From Euperipatoides rowelli (taxonomy: Eukaryota > Onychophora > Udeonychophora > Euonychophora > Peripatopsidae), in assembly GCA_003024985.2 (NCBI GenBank), contig PXIH01S0006114.1: a stretch of 14,292 nt of DNA. The stretch is one strand, 5' to 3'. The first letter of the stretch is position 1; each line of letters begins with the position of its first letter. The notes under the pieces were generated by a model. It searched no databases and had not been told where the DNA came from. It saw nothing but the letters and a program-made list of their open reading frames with translations. Position numbers and translations under genes: made by a program. Positions 1 through 8,099 of this stretch are shown here, one piece after another.

Positions 1-516
1 ATACTGTATATAGATATAGAGAGATATACTTTAAACCACTAGGATAGGCTATTGCTGTAGGTGTACAGGCCTAGCCATCTTTGTGCCACAGGTTAATGGG
101 AGCCATTGGCGAACACGGCTTAAGTGGGTCTTGTCCTTTGTAATTTGAATTTAAATTTAACAGGAAGTGATGTCCTTAGAGGAGAGTGGAGCAAAATTCT
201 AACAGGAAGTTATGTCATTAGAGGGGAGTAGAGCACAATTTTAAGAATGATCTTCAAACAGGAAATGATAAAATCAGATGTCATGTGTGAAAATTCTAGA
301 AAAATCAAAATTTATATAAGTATGTATATAGAAGTTAGATCGTGTTGTAAGCATTTGGAATGGATGGATTGTGGTTGGCCATCAGAACATGTAATGTCAT
401 ATACTGTAAGTCTAATATAAAATTCCTGAAGTATAAGTTTCACAAAATCGATAATTTATAAATATTGAAAAAATTTCAAGTATTTTACACATCTTTCTGC
501 ATATCTGTCCAGTCAG
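1..516. repeat. AT-rich repetitive DNA with a 42-bp tandem repeat
   Basis: No gene is visible. Two adjacent copies of a 42-bp unit begin at 159 and 201, each opening with AACAGGAAGT(G/T)ATGTC and running through a GAGG(A/G)GAGT(G/A)GAGCA core. A third, weaker opening (AAACAGGAAATGA) begins at 256. The 15-mer AACAGGAAGTGATGT at 159-173 recurs exactly at 12535-12549, so this block belongs to the same dispersed repeat family as the cluster near the other end of the window. The first 60 bases are TATA/GATA-like low complexity. Confidence 0.6.
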
Positions 517-1100
517 CATGGCTGAAGAATGAAGTTTCCCAAAGGGAAAGTTCAGAATATGATGTCATCAATATTGCCTTAAGGGAAAATTTGAAAATTT
601 GGTGGGTGGGATCTAAGTACAGTAAAACCCCTCTAGTCCGAATTAATTGAGACCATATTACCCAGAATTCATATTACCCAGAATTCATAACCAAAAAATA
701 ATAGAAAATTTGGCCACCATCTTAAATTTTTAAAAAATACCCAAAATGCATTGCAAATTAATACCCACAATGCATTGCAAACAACATGGCTGAAGATTTT
801 CAATGTTTCCCAAAGAGAAACTTAAGAAAATGATGTCATCAACAATGTTGAATATGCAATTGTGCCTCACCTTTGGAAAACTTCAGAAATTTCCATGATG
901 ACATAACAGATGGTATACAAAGTCATTTGTAAAGCATTAAGGATAAAATTATACACATTATGTAAATGATATGCAAATTCTATGCAATTGAACGACAATC
1001 ACCTTCCTAAGGTTTGGAAATTTATGTAAATTTCTGTGATGTTGCATCAATAAATTCATTATGGATAATTTACAATGTATTGTGGGTAAAAGCATTGTTG
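517..1100. repeat. Degenerate dispersed repeats with an internal direct repeat
   Basis: A block starting CATGGCTGAAGA, running through TTTCCCAAAG(G/A)GAAA and ATGATGTCATCAA, occurs at 517-577 and again at 785-849 (offset 268 bases). Between them lie two tandem 16-bp copies of CATATTACCCAGAATT (654-669, 670-685) and two copies of a word containing AATGCATTGCAAA, about 24 bases apart, at 743-785. CCACCATCTTAAATTTT at 715-731 is the reverse complement of an AAATTTAAGATGGTGG word, matching the AAGATGG repeats at 12.3-12.8 kb. Short open frames here do not look like conserved protein. Confidence 0.5.
618..653 (+). mobile_element. Tigger/pogo-like transposon end (fragment)
   Basis: A TA dinucleotide at 618-619 is followed by CAGTAAAACCCCTCTAGTCC and then GAATTAATTGAGACC. 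This reads like the terminal inverted repeat of Tigger/pogo-type mariner-superfamily elements, which start CAGT and sit on a duplicated TA. I found no matching opposite end in the window, so this is probably a truncated or solo end. The assignment is from motif resemblance only. Confidence 0.4.
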
Positions 1101-1959
1101 ATCCAATGCATTATGGGACCAGAAGTATATACAATATTATTTTTCAACATACAAATTTTAGTAAAAAAAATTTAAATAATCAAATAGATAACTGTAATTT
1201 GAAGAAAATTTTGCCTCTAATCATAAAGAAAATTATTTATATTTCATTAAATATTATATGAAAATTAACTCTATAAATATTAGAATAAATGTGTGAACTA
1301 CAAATTTTAATCTCCATATAAGAGAGAAATTTTTTTGGTAAGTGACCAATTATTATAGATCTTACAAAGGATGGAAGCAAGGGAAGCAACACTTGGGGCC
1401 CCCAAGTTGTTAAAGCCCCAATAACAAACAAAAAAATTCTTTTTTATTAACAGTGTTACTGGAAATGCAAATAATAACATGTGAAACAGTGGAGGAATTA
1501 GTAAACTCCTGATCAAATATACAGTAAGTCGTCATTAAGAGCATATCAAATATATAATATATTTTTTATTAATTTATTTAACCCTTCCACTAACAAGCTC
1601 ATATGCATAACAAAGTTTCTACAATTCAAAAATTTAAAACCCATTTACTATAATTCAAGACAAATTCAAGTCCTTAGTTTAATTGCCATTGAGGCTAATA
1701 CATACGTTTTAATTATATATATTAGAAGAAACAAACAAAAACCACAATTCCTTTAGGCCAAAAGGATATAAGGAATTTTACATACCGTAATAGCCACATG
1801 AGAATAACACAAAATTAAATCTAATCCCCCCCAAAAAAATAATAGTAATATATACATAATGCAATATAGTATACAAATCAAATATCAAACAACAAACACA
1901 TGGTTACAATAGAAATAATTATTTCCATAAATGACAATCTAATATTACATTACATTTCC
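1101..1959. other. AT-rich intergenic DNA, no gene seen
   Basis: Very AT-rich with many poly-A and poly-T runs. The only structures seen are a compact inverted repeat ACTTGGGGCCCCCAAGT (1391-1407) and a lone TACAGTAAGTCGTCATTAAG word at 1520 that could be a mariner-type end without a partner. The lower-numbered side of the minus-strand retrotransposon (its 3' UTR) may extend into the right part of this stretch, but nothing there is recognisable. Confidence 0.4.
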
Positions 1960-1969
1960 ATATTGATCA

Positions 1970-2255
1970 ATGATATTGATCTTCTCAATCATAAAAAATT
2001 TGGAGATTTCTGTAGTTTGGTAGTTCTCATATTTATGGCAAATAAAATTTATTTGAATTCCTGGTATTAATACCAGAGATTCCATAATAAATTAGAGGCA
2101 AATACTCAGGACAGGCAAAGAAATTTTTTTTTTTTTTTTGCAAAATTAGCTAATAATAATTCAATTTTGTAACGATTGTAAACTTAATAGCCTATTACTA
2201 AACTATTATAATTAATATAATAATTTCCCCAAATTATTTTTAATGCCCTCCTCTG
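1970..2255 (-). pseudogene. Non-LTR retrotransposon RT, C-terminal part (beyond the hAT insertion)
   Basis: Minus-strand translation just beyond the hAT insertion gives EPIQRRALKIIWGNYY, the conserved 'LE.IQRRALKII.G' stretch that follows the reverse transcriptase domain in CR1/L2/Jockey-like elements. The QRR codons lie in the 8-bp target duplication itself. Further down, LLLANFAKK (about 2130-2155) fits the 'RR..L...FAKK' region, then a poly-A tract, stops and shifts intervene. KYENYQTTEISKF (about 1990-2030) may be the usual 'KYE....T.R.K' near the C terminus. This is the continuation of the segment at 3602-4560. The lower boundary is uncertain. Confidence 0.65.
2061..2076. repeat. Perfect 16-bp palindrome
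   Basis: CTGGTATTAATACCAG is its own reverse complement. It lies in the decayed 3' part of the minus-strand retrotransposon. No function can be assigned; it may be chance in AT-rich DNA. Confidence 0.6.
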
Positions 2256-3601
2256 CAGTGGTGTAGCTAGAGATTAAAGGGCTTATAGACCTAAAGTCAT
2301 AAGTGGCCCTTTCGCAGGGAGTCTGGGGGGCAGTCAGCCCCAAACAGAGCCCTGGTGGGAAGAGGGGGGGGGGGACAAAGCTCCCTGAAATTTTTTTTCA
2401 AGAGATGAATTTGGTTCATTTTTATTACAAAATCAACCCATAAATTATTAAATGTTAATAGCCTATTATATTTGATTATTTACTATTATTCTTATTATGG
2501 TATTGTAAATTTTGGGAGATTATTATTATTCCAGGATATGGCTTTAGTCATTAATTTTTTTGTTTTTATTTGTTATAGTAGGCTAATTAATTATTTTTTA
2601 CTAAGAGAAATATAGTGTACTGTAGGCTAAAAATTCATGCCCCCCCCCCCCAATTTAGCTGGGGCTCCCGGACTAAGGGTTTGAAAAAACCCAACCCACT
2701 GGGTTTTTTTCAGGTTTTATTGGGGTTTTTTTTTGGGGGGGAGGGAAGGGGGGTTTATCAAACTTTTTTTGATCTTTGAAAAATACAGGGCTTTTAGGGT
2801 CCCCTTTTTTAAAAGTGTTCCCTAAAAGTCTCTTTTTTTACATTTTGATTCCCTAGTCCTTTTTGTTAGAAAAATTTGTACCATATATAATTTTAAATTA
2901 ATGATGAAATTTTATTCAATAAGTAAATTTTATTTTGCAAAAATTATATAAACTTAAAGAGGAGTTTATAGAGTAAGCTTATGTACTATATCTATTGCAG
3001 TTGTTTTAGGAATTTTAAGATCTTAAAACAATATGTTTTATGACCAAAATGACTCAGTTAACAAAAAAAAGCAAAAAGGTTTTCTTAATCCTTCAAAATT
3101 GAATATAACTTCAAATTTAGTAAGTAAGGGGTCATTCACATAAAAACTGTGACAGCATACCAATGTGGATAGATTTAATAAAAGTGTTTTTCTTATTATA
3201 TGAGTGTTTTAAATAACCAAGGCTAAAATCAAAAAACCCTTGTAAGGAGCCTATATTATATAGACTACATAATTTTTACATTTTCTCCACTTACGGTGGT
3301 AATATATAAAATATCTATCAATATTGAGAAACCCGCATTAGTTTGTAAAAACGTTAGGAAGTAAAACAATGCATAATTCTTAAAGATTAGCTAAGTTAAT
3401 AGTGGTATTCACTCTAATAATTGAAAATTGGCGTGAAATTTTGAAAAAAAAAACCCGCTTGGGTTTTTAAGTGGGTTTTTTTTCAAATGGGCCCAGCCTG
3501 AAAAAAACCCACTGTTTTTTTTTTTCGAGCTGGGTCCACAGCAAACCCTGCCTGGACTACGTCCTAGCTTCCCGGGTGGTAGCTACACCACTGCTCCTCT
3601 G
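2248..3601. mobile_element. Non-autonomous hAT-type DNA transposon with 8-bp target duplication
   Basis: The element occupies 2256-3593 (1338 bp). It starts CAGTGGTGTAGCTA and ends with the exact reverse complement TAGCTACACCACTG. It is flanked on both sides by the identical 8-mer CTCCTCTG (2248-2255, 3594-3601). An 8-bp duplication with TIRs opening CAG is the signature of the hAT superfamily. No transposase frame is present inside, so it is non-autonomous or internally replaced. The interior has homopolymer-rich ends (G/C runs at 2320-2375 and 2640-2670) and GGGTTTTTTT/AAAAAAACCC inverted words (2697-2714 against 3497-3514, 17 of 18 matching), perhaps a second nested element. The insertion interrupts retrotransposon coding sequence, so it is younger than that element. 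Intact 14-bp TIRs and TSDs suggest limited decay at the ends. Confidence 0.9.
2697..3514. repeat. Inverted GGGTTTTTTT-rich arms inside the hAT element
   Basis: CACTGGGTTTTTTTCAGG (2697-2714) pairs with CCTGAAAAAAACCCACTG (3497-3514), with a single mismatch. Related words (TTTGAAAAAACCCA near 2680, GGGTTTTTTTTCAAA near 3474) are also inverted. AGCTGGG occurs just outside both arms (about 2657 and 3530). This suggests a separate element nested in the hAT copy, about 0.85 kb long, but the ends and a clean target duplication are not established. The interior (2760-3430) is AT-rich with no coding. Confidence 0.4.
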
Positions 3602-4560
3602 TATAGGTTCCAGAAGAACACTCTGTTTTTTTAGTAATAGAAAAATTCCAAATAGGTGAACAGCACTCCAGCTGAGATCTTATAAAGGTTTTCTACACAG
3701 ATAATAAAATATTTCTATTAGCTTTAAATTGTTTGAGCTTATATAGTACCGGTATATTTTTTCTCTTAGTCATGACTCACAATATATTGAATATGAGAAT
3801 CCCATTTTAAACCATACCTAAAAGTTTAACAGTATGACATATTTACAGTATTATCAATCGCTACTTTATATTTAGGAATCAGTCTAGAAGATGAACGAAT
3901 TATTAGCTGACATTTTTTGAGGATTAATTGAGAGATGAAGATAATTTGATTTTTTTGTAATAACATCAGCAATATATTATGGGAAATTATAGAATGGAAT
4001 GAATTATATATAGTGATATCATATATAAATTTAAGACTATTTGGAAAATCTTTTGCAACATCATTGATAAGAGCAGAAAAAAAAAAATCCTAATACAGAT
4101 CCTTGTGGAATACCTTTAGTCAAAGAAAATTAATGAGATCTTCATTATTTTTTTTAGAAAAAATACAATCCAATAAACAGCATTGAGCAAATTTTTGAAT
4201 GAGAATAGCATGATCAATGCTATCAAATGCTTTTTTTTAATAATCCACCAGAATACTACACCTAGAAGCATTTACATTTAACAGCTTTTAAAATATATTT
4301 TAGATAATGTCTTTCAATAATTTTAGAGATTGTTGGCACATTGGTATTTGGTCTAATTTACTCAGGTGTAATAATAGATGTATTCCATATTATAAGACCT
4401 AGATAGGGTAGATAACTTAATCAGATTGTTAATTGGTTCACATAACAAATGTGTAAACTCCTTTAAAATAAATGGTGGAATGTTAGCAGGAGAAGAATCG
4501 AACAACTTAAATACTGATGAAATTATTGATAAATTTACAGAGGATAAATTAATAAGAAGA
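3602..4560 (-). pseudogene. Non-LTR (LINE) reverse transcriptase, decayed, main part
   Basis: Reverse-strand translation in shifting frames gives the conserved RT blocks in the correct order. SPANIPPFILKEFTHLLCEP (about 4435-4495) is the N-terminal 'D.IP..LLK' region. RPNTNVPTISKIIERHYLKY (about 4295-4355) is the 'YRPIS..P..SKI.E' block. KAFDSIDHAIL (about 4200-4235) is motif A with its catalytic Asp. TKGIPQGSVLG (about 4085-4120) is motif B. LINDVAKDFPNSLKFIYDI (about 4010-4070) is the catalytic box, with one Asp of the expected DD pair missing. VKLLG then LKWDSHIQYIV (about 3770-3825), and FIRSQLECCSPIWN (about 3635-3690), are the downstream thumb region. Several frameshifts and stops make it inactive. 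The order indicates an APE-type CR1/L2/Jockey-like element; the exact clade is not resolved. The 5' part (endonuclease) is not seen, as expected for 5' truncation. Coding continues at 2255-1970 beyond the hAT insertion. Confidence 0.88.
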
Positions 4561-4873
4561 AATTTTTTTTTTTGCTGCTTCAGTGCTTATCAATTATCAT
4601 AAAATTAATTAATTACTGTACAGTATATACCATACATTAAAAAAAATTTTTCGGGGTGATTATTAGCTTAGAGGACCTCCAACAAAGTTTGCTGCATAGG
4701 GCCTGTAAGCAAAACTTTGTTTGAAGTTTACAAAGCATCCAACAAAATTATGCATGATCTTATATTATGCATAAAATCTAAGATCTTTAAGGATGTTCAT
4801 AATGTAACATCCTTTGCACATTATTTAACTACAAATATACCATGTCTTATTATTTCCCCATATATCCAGAAAT
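4561..4873. other. Intergenic DNA with a hairpin, no gene seen
   Basis: A poly-T run lies at 4563, a 12-bp palindrome TACTGTACAGTA at 4614-4625, and a stem-loop at 4681-4721: AACAAAGTTTGC pairs with GCAAAACTTTGTT across a 16-base loop. The small open frame at 4717-4899 does not resemble a conserved protein and runs into the neighbouring MITE. Confidence 0.4.
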
Positions 4874-5122
4874 GGGTCAGATTCCACCAACATAATTAAT
4901 GTTTAGGAGTCGCGCGACAACTAAAATGTAGTAGCGTGTGGAATTAGTATTTTTTTCTCACCGATTTTAGTATATTTTCTTTACAGTCCTAACCTTGCCG
5001 CAACCCTGAACCCTAGGATAATCTAGAGGTGAAATAATCGTTTGCAAGCGCCGATCTAGATAATTTCAACTTACTACCATCAACCATATTGGTGGGCAGA
5101 TAATGGAATCTGACCCAGAAAT
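4868..5122. mobile_element. MITE with 13-bp TIRs and 6-bp target duplication
   Basis: The element spans 4874-5116 (243 bp). It begins GGGTCAGATTCCA and ends TGGAATCTGACCC, a perfect 13-bp inverted pair. It is directly flanked by AGAAAT on both sides (4868-4873, 5117-5122). A weaker CCAACAT/ATATTGGTGG pairing lies just inside. The interior is less AT-rich than the surroundings, has a GTCGCGCGAC palindrome (4909-4918) and no reading frame. A 6-bp duplication does not fit the common superfamilies (hAT 8, mariner TA, Harbinger 3, piggyBac TTAA), so I leave the superfamily open. Confidence 0.8.
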
Positions 5123-5999
5123 GTGCTAGGGAACTCATAATATTTTTATGTGTAGTGTTTCTTGATATTCTTGACAATGGGGCCAGGGCAAAAAATTTTA
5201 TGGGCCCATTTGTGTAATCAAAAAAAAAAAGATCATAGGCCTCATTGGTGGGCCCCTTGATTCCTTATGGGCTCTGGGTACTTCCCCCCCCCCCTTCTCC
5301 CCCTTTCAACACCCCTGACAATAAACACAATATTATTAATATTGTGCACTGTTCTAAGTTTGTTGTTTATCTTATTAATATTTAAGGTATCTACTGTATA
5401 TTTTAAAAAAATTTACAATAGACTGTATACTGTAAATTTATAAATAATATTTAGCATAAAGTCTGGTAAAACATGTAGCCTAATGCAAATTAATTACAAT
5501 AATTAACATAAATAACAAGTAGGCTATATATTAAAAAAAAATAGTTTAAAAGAAGAAAAAAAGCAAAGTTCAAATCTTTGAAAAGAAAAAAATATTTACT
5601 TATTTATTATTTACTTTAGATTGCATGGAAAGTCAGTAGACTTTTGCATGAGTACATTTTCATTAAACTATATATGGCATTAAATTAGCCTCAAGTGAAG
5701 CAATTTATTTATTTTTTTCTAATTTTAAATTGACTTTCTAGAATGAAATTGACCTACATAATCCTATAGATTTAGTATGACTTACTATAACTTAGGCTAA
5801 TTGAAAAATGTTCTTTTTTCTTTTTTATTGTAGTCTACTATTTAGTCCTTTTTTTTTTAGAAGTTTGGTCACAGATGTTATTTAAGTTGTCTTCTGATTT
5901 TTATATTAATATTTCATTTTTGTGCTTATTTATTATATTTGATTAGATCATTAAATAAGTAAATAAATACCGTATAGTAAATTAGCTCAATTTATATTT
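5123..5999. other. AT-rich region upstream of the FEM1B-like gene
   Basis: No gene is visible. It holds a transposon-like fragment at 5172-5322 (annotated separately), then very AT-rich DNA with poly-A and poly-T runs. Some of it may be promoter or a 5' UTR intron of the downstream gene, since pyrimidine-rich tracts ending in TAG or CAG occur (for example 5840-5873), but nothing fixes a splice site. Confidence 0.35.
5172..5322. mobile_element. G/C-homopolymer transposon fragment with 7-bp flanking repeat
   Basis: The segment 5179-5315 opens GGGGCCAGGGC and ends near CTTTCAACACCCC. The 7-mer TGACAAT occurs directly on both sides (5172-5178, 5316-5322). The right end read in reverse, CAGGGGTGTTGAAAGGGGG, resembles a hAT-type end. 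The two ends match only over the first few bases, so this could be an internally deleted element or a solo end next to a chance repeat. Confidence 0.4.
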
Positions 6000-6002
6000 T
6001 TG

Positions 6003-6140
6003 TTTATGTTTACCGGAAATGAGTCTAGGTGGTGCCTCGTTTTCATTCGTCAAAACGGGCATAGTGGATGGAAATTTGTACGGTCATTCGCGTTTCGTGT
6101 CATTAACTTATGGGCTTGTGACTTTTTAATTTTAATAATT
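6003..6140 (+). promoter_or_regulatory. Probable 5' UTR / proximal promoter of the FEM1B-like gene
   Basis: This stretch is richer in GC and CpG than the DNA before it and leads directly into the coding start. It contains ACCGGAAAT (6012-6020), close to the ETS-factor consensus CCGGAA(G/A)T that is common in housekeeping promoters. It is open in the coding frame from an ATG at 6006, but the encoded 45 residues look nothing like FEM1 proteins, so I read it as untranslated. No transcription start can be placed from sequence alone. Confidence 0.4.
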
Positions 6141-8099
6141 ATGTGGGACTTGTGTCCAAGTTTAAATACTGATGGAGACAATATTCTTTATTCTTTAGCC
6201 GAAAAAGTCTATTACTCTGCCAGGGACGGAAGACATATTACTCTTCTACGGCTTCTCAACAATCAACCTCCTGAGTTGAGGGAAAAGGTTTTACGTTTTG
6301 TTATTGTAGATGATGGTCAAAAATCACCTCCCCTGGTTATAGCGGCAAAAAATGGTCATGAAAAAGTTGTGTCCGCACTTTTAGATACTTTTAATTTAAA
6401 CATTGAACAAGAAGGGACTGTAAAGTTCGANGGTTACGTAATTGAAGGGGCTAGTGCTCTCTGGTGTGCGGCCGGCGCTGGTCATTTATCTGTTGTTAAA
6501 TTTCTCGTCGAGCATGGAGCAAATGTTAATCATCCAACATCAACCAATTCAACCCCTATTCGAGCTGCCTGCTTTGATGGCCGTTTGGATATTGTGAGAT
6601 ATTTATTTGACAATAGAGCCGATATTCATATAGCCAACAAATATAACAATACTTGCCTTATGATTGCTTGTTATAAAGGACATTTAGATGTTGTTAGATT
6701 TTTATTAGAGCACGGGAGTGATTCTAATGTCAAAGCACATTGTGGAGCAACAGCATTACACTTTTCTTGTGAGTGTGGCCATTTAGAAATTGTCAAAGAA
6801 CTTCTAAGATATGGGACTCAAATGGAAATAAATGATCATGGAATGACACCATTAATATCTGCTAGTGAAAGTAGTCAGGCTGAAGTTGTTGAATATCTCA
6901 CTTCTCTACCTCAATGTTCTACAATTGAGCGGATAGAGGCCTTAGAACTTTTAGGAGCTTCCTTTGCCAATGATAAGGATAAGTATAATCTTGAAAAGGC
7001 ATTTTATTATATATATAAGGGTATGTTGGAAAGGCATAATGGACCAGAGATAATTAAAAAGCCTTGGACTTTACCAGTCTCTGCCTACGAAAATAGAATT
7101 GAATGTCAAACCCCAGAAGAGTTGGTGATGATACAGAACAATCACAATGCTCTTCACATGGAAGCTTTGGTTATTAGAGAAAGGATTTTGGGGTCAAATA
7201 ATCCAGAAGTTCCTCATCCTGTTATTTTTAGGGGTGCTGTTTTTGCTGATCACAATAAATTTGATAGTTGCATTTCTCTTTGGATGCATGCTTTGAAATT
7301 GCGTCATAGTAATAGACGCTCTATCTCAAAAGATTTACTCAGGTTTGCTCAGGTGTTTTCTCAGATGATACATGTTTGTGTAGAATTTCCTTTCCAGATT
7401 TTGTTAGAAGTTATTCAGTATGCTGTGTGGGAATTGGAGCGTAATAAGTTAAGGCTAAAATTGAATCTTAATTCTACAGAACAAGTTGCTGCGCAGGACG
7501 AACTCGATGCCAATATTCATAACATGCTGTATCTTTTAATTATCAGTACAAAACTATTAAAAAAATGTACTCAAGAAGAAGAGCTTCAGTTATGTAGATT
7601 GACGTACAAGTTCACACGCCTCGATCTGCGACTGAAGGATAATTCAACACCTCTTCATCTAGTGGTCAATGCTGATACTCCAGTTGATGATTTTCATACT
7701 AATGATGTTTGCAGGTTTCCATGTGCTGAAACAACTAAACTTCTTATAAAATGTGGTTCCGATGTTAATGCCTTGGATAATCAGAATTGCTCTTCTTTAC
7801 ATATTATTGTAGGTTACCATAGACCAATCAGTGATTTTTTGACACTGTATGCAATTATTATTGCATTAATTGAAGCAGGGTCCCATATGGATCAAACAAA
7901 TCTGGATGGGGAAACTCCATATGATGCTGCAGCAACAGGTGTTGCAGAAATCATTCTTCGGACTCAAACAAAATTAAGTTTAAAATGTTTAGCAGCCAAA
8001 GCTATTAATCAATATAATTTGCCTTATCAGGGCCAAGTTCCACAAAACTTGGAAGAATTTATAGAAATACACGGAGTACCTCAACAAGATTATATATAA
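6141..8099 (+). CDS. fem1b: FEM1B-like protein, ankyrin-repeat substrate receptor of the CUL2 ubiquitin ligase
   Basis: The 652-residue product (human FEM1B is 627) has the full FEM1 layout. N-terminal ankyrin repeats occupy about residues 21-260, with typical cores such as GASALWCAAGAGHLSVVKFL (103-122) and GATALHFSCECGHLEIVKEL (202-221). A TPR-like helical region follows at about 264-430, then two more ankyrin repeats at about 501-584. A C-terminal VHL-type box comes last, with BC-box residues LSLKCLAAKAI (612-622) for elongin C and a Cul2-box-like VPQNLEEFI (633-641). His200-Cys201 in KAHCGATALHF match the FEM1B His/Cys pair linked to zinc-dependent FNIP1 recognition; FEM1A and FEM1C lack this context, so B is the best subtype. 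In the family, FEM1B brings substrates with C-terminal degrons to CRL2 for ubiquitination. I start at 6141 (ATG, A at -3), about 15-17 residues before the family's usual start; 6006 would add an unrelated extension. The coding region has no introns and no stops. One ambiguous base (6431) makes residue 97 Asp or Glu; the family has Asp. Confidence 0.96.
   Translation: MWDLCPSLNTDGDNILYSLAEKVYYSARDGRHITLLRLLNNQPPELREKVLRFVIVDDGQKSPPLVIAAKNGHEKVVSALLDTFNLNIEQEGTVKFXGYVIEGASALWCAAGAGHLSVVKFLVEHGANVNHPTSTNSTPIRAACFDGRLDIVRYLFDNRADIHIANKYNNTCLMIACYKGHLDVVRFLLEHGSDSNVKAHCGATALHFSCECGHLEIVKELLRYGTQMEINDHGMTPLISASESSQAEVVEYLTSLPQCSTIERIEALELLGASFANDKDKYNLEKAFYYIYKGMLERHNGPEIIKKPWTLPVSAYENRIECQTPEELVMIQNNHNALHMEALVIRERILGSNNPEVPHPVIFRGAVFADHNKFDSCISLWMHALKLRHSNRRSISKDLLRFAQVFSQMIHVCVEFPFQILLEVIQYAVWELERNKLRLKLNLNSTEQVAAQDELDANIHNMLYLLIISTKLLKKCTQEEELQLCRLTYKFTRLDLRLKDNSTPLHLVVNADTPVDDFHTNDVCRFPCAETTKLLIKCGSDVNALDNQNCSSLHIIVGYHRPISDFLTLYAIIIALIEAGSHMDQTNLDGETPYDAAATGVAEIILRTQTKLSLKCLAAKAINQYNLPYQGQVPQNLEEFIEIHGVPQQDYI

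Noticed and set aside
1061-1516. Small open frames on both strands
   Set aside because: AT-rich, Ile/Asn/Lys or Phe/Leu-biased translations with no motif; typical chance frames.
3471-3659. Plus-strand 62-codon frame
   Set aside because: It crosses the hAT terminal repeat and the LINE fragment on the opposite strand, so it is a chance frame.
6000-6005. TTG start for the FEM1B-like frame at 6000
   Set aside because: A eukaryotic nuclear gene is not expected to start at TTG, and the translation up to 6140 does not resemble FEM1 proteins.
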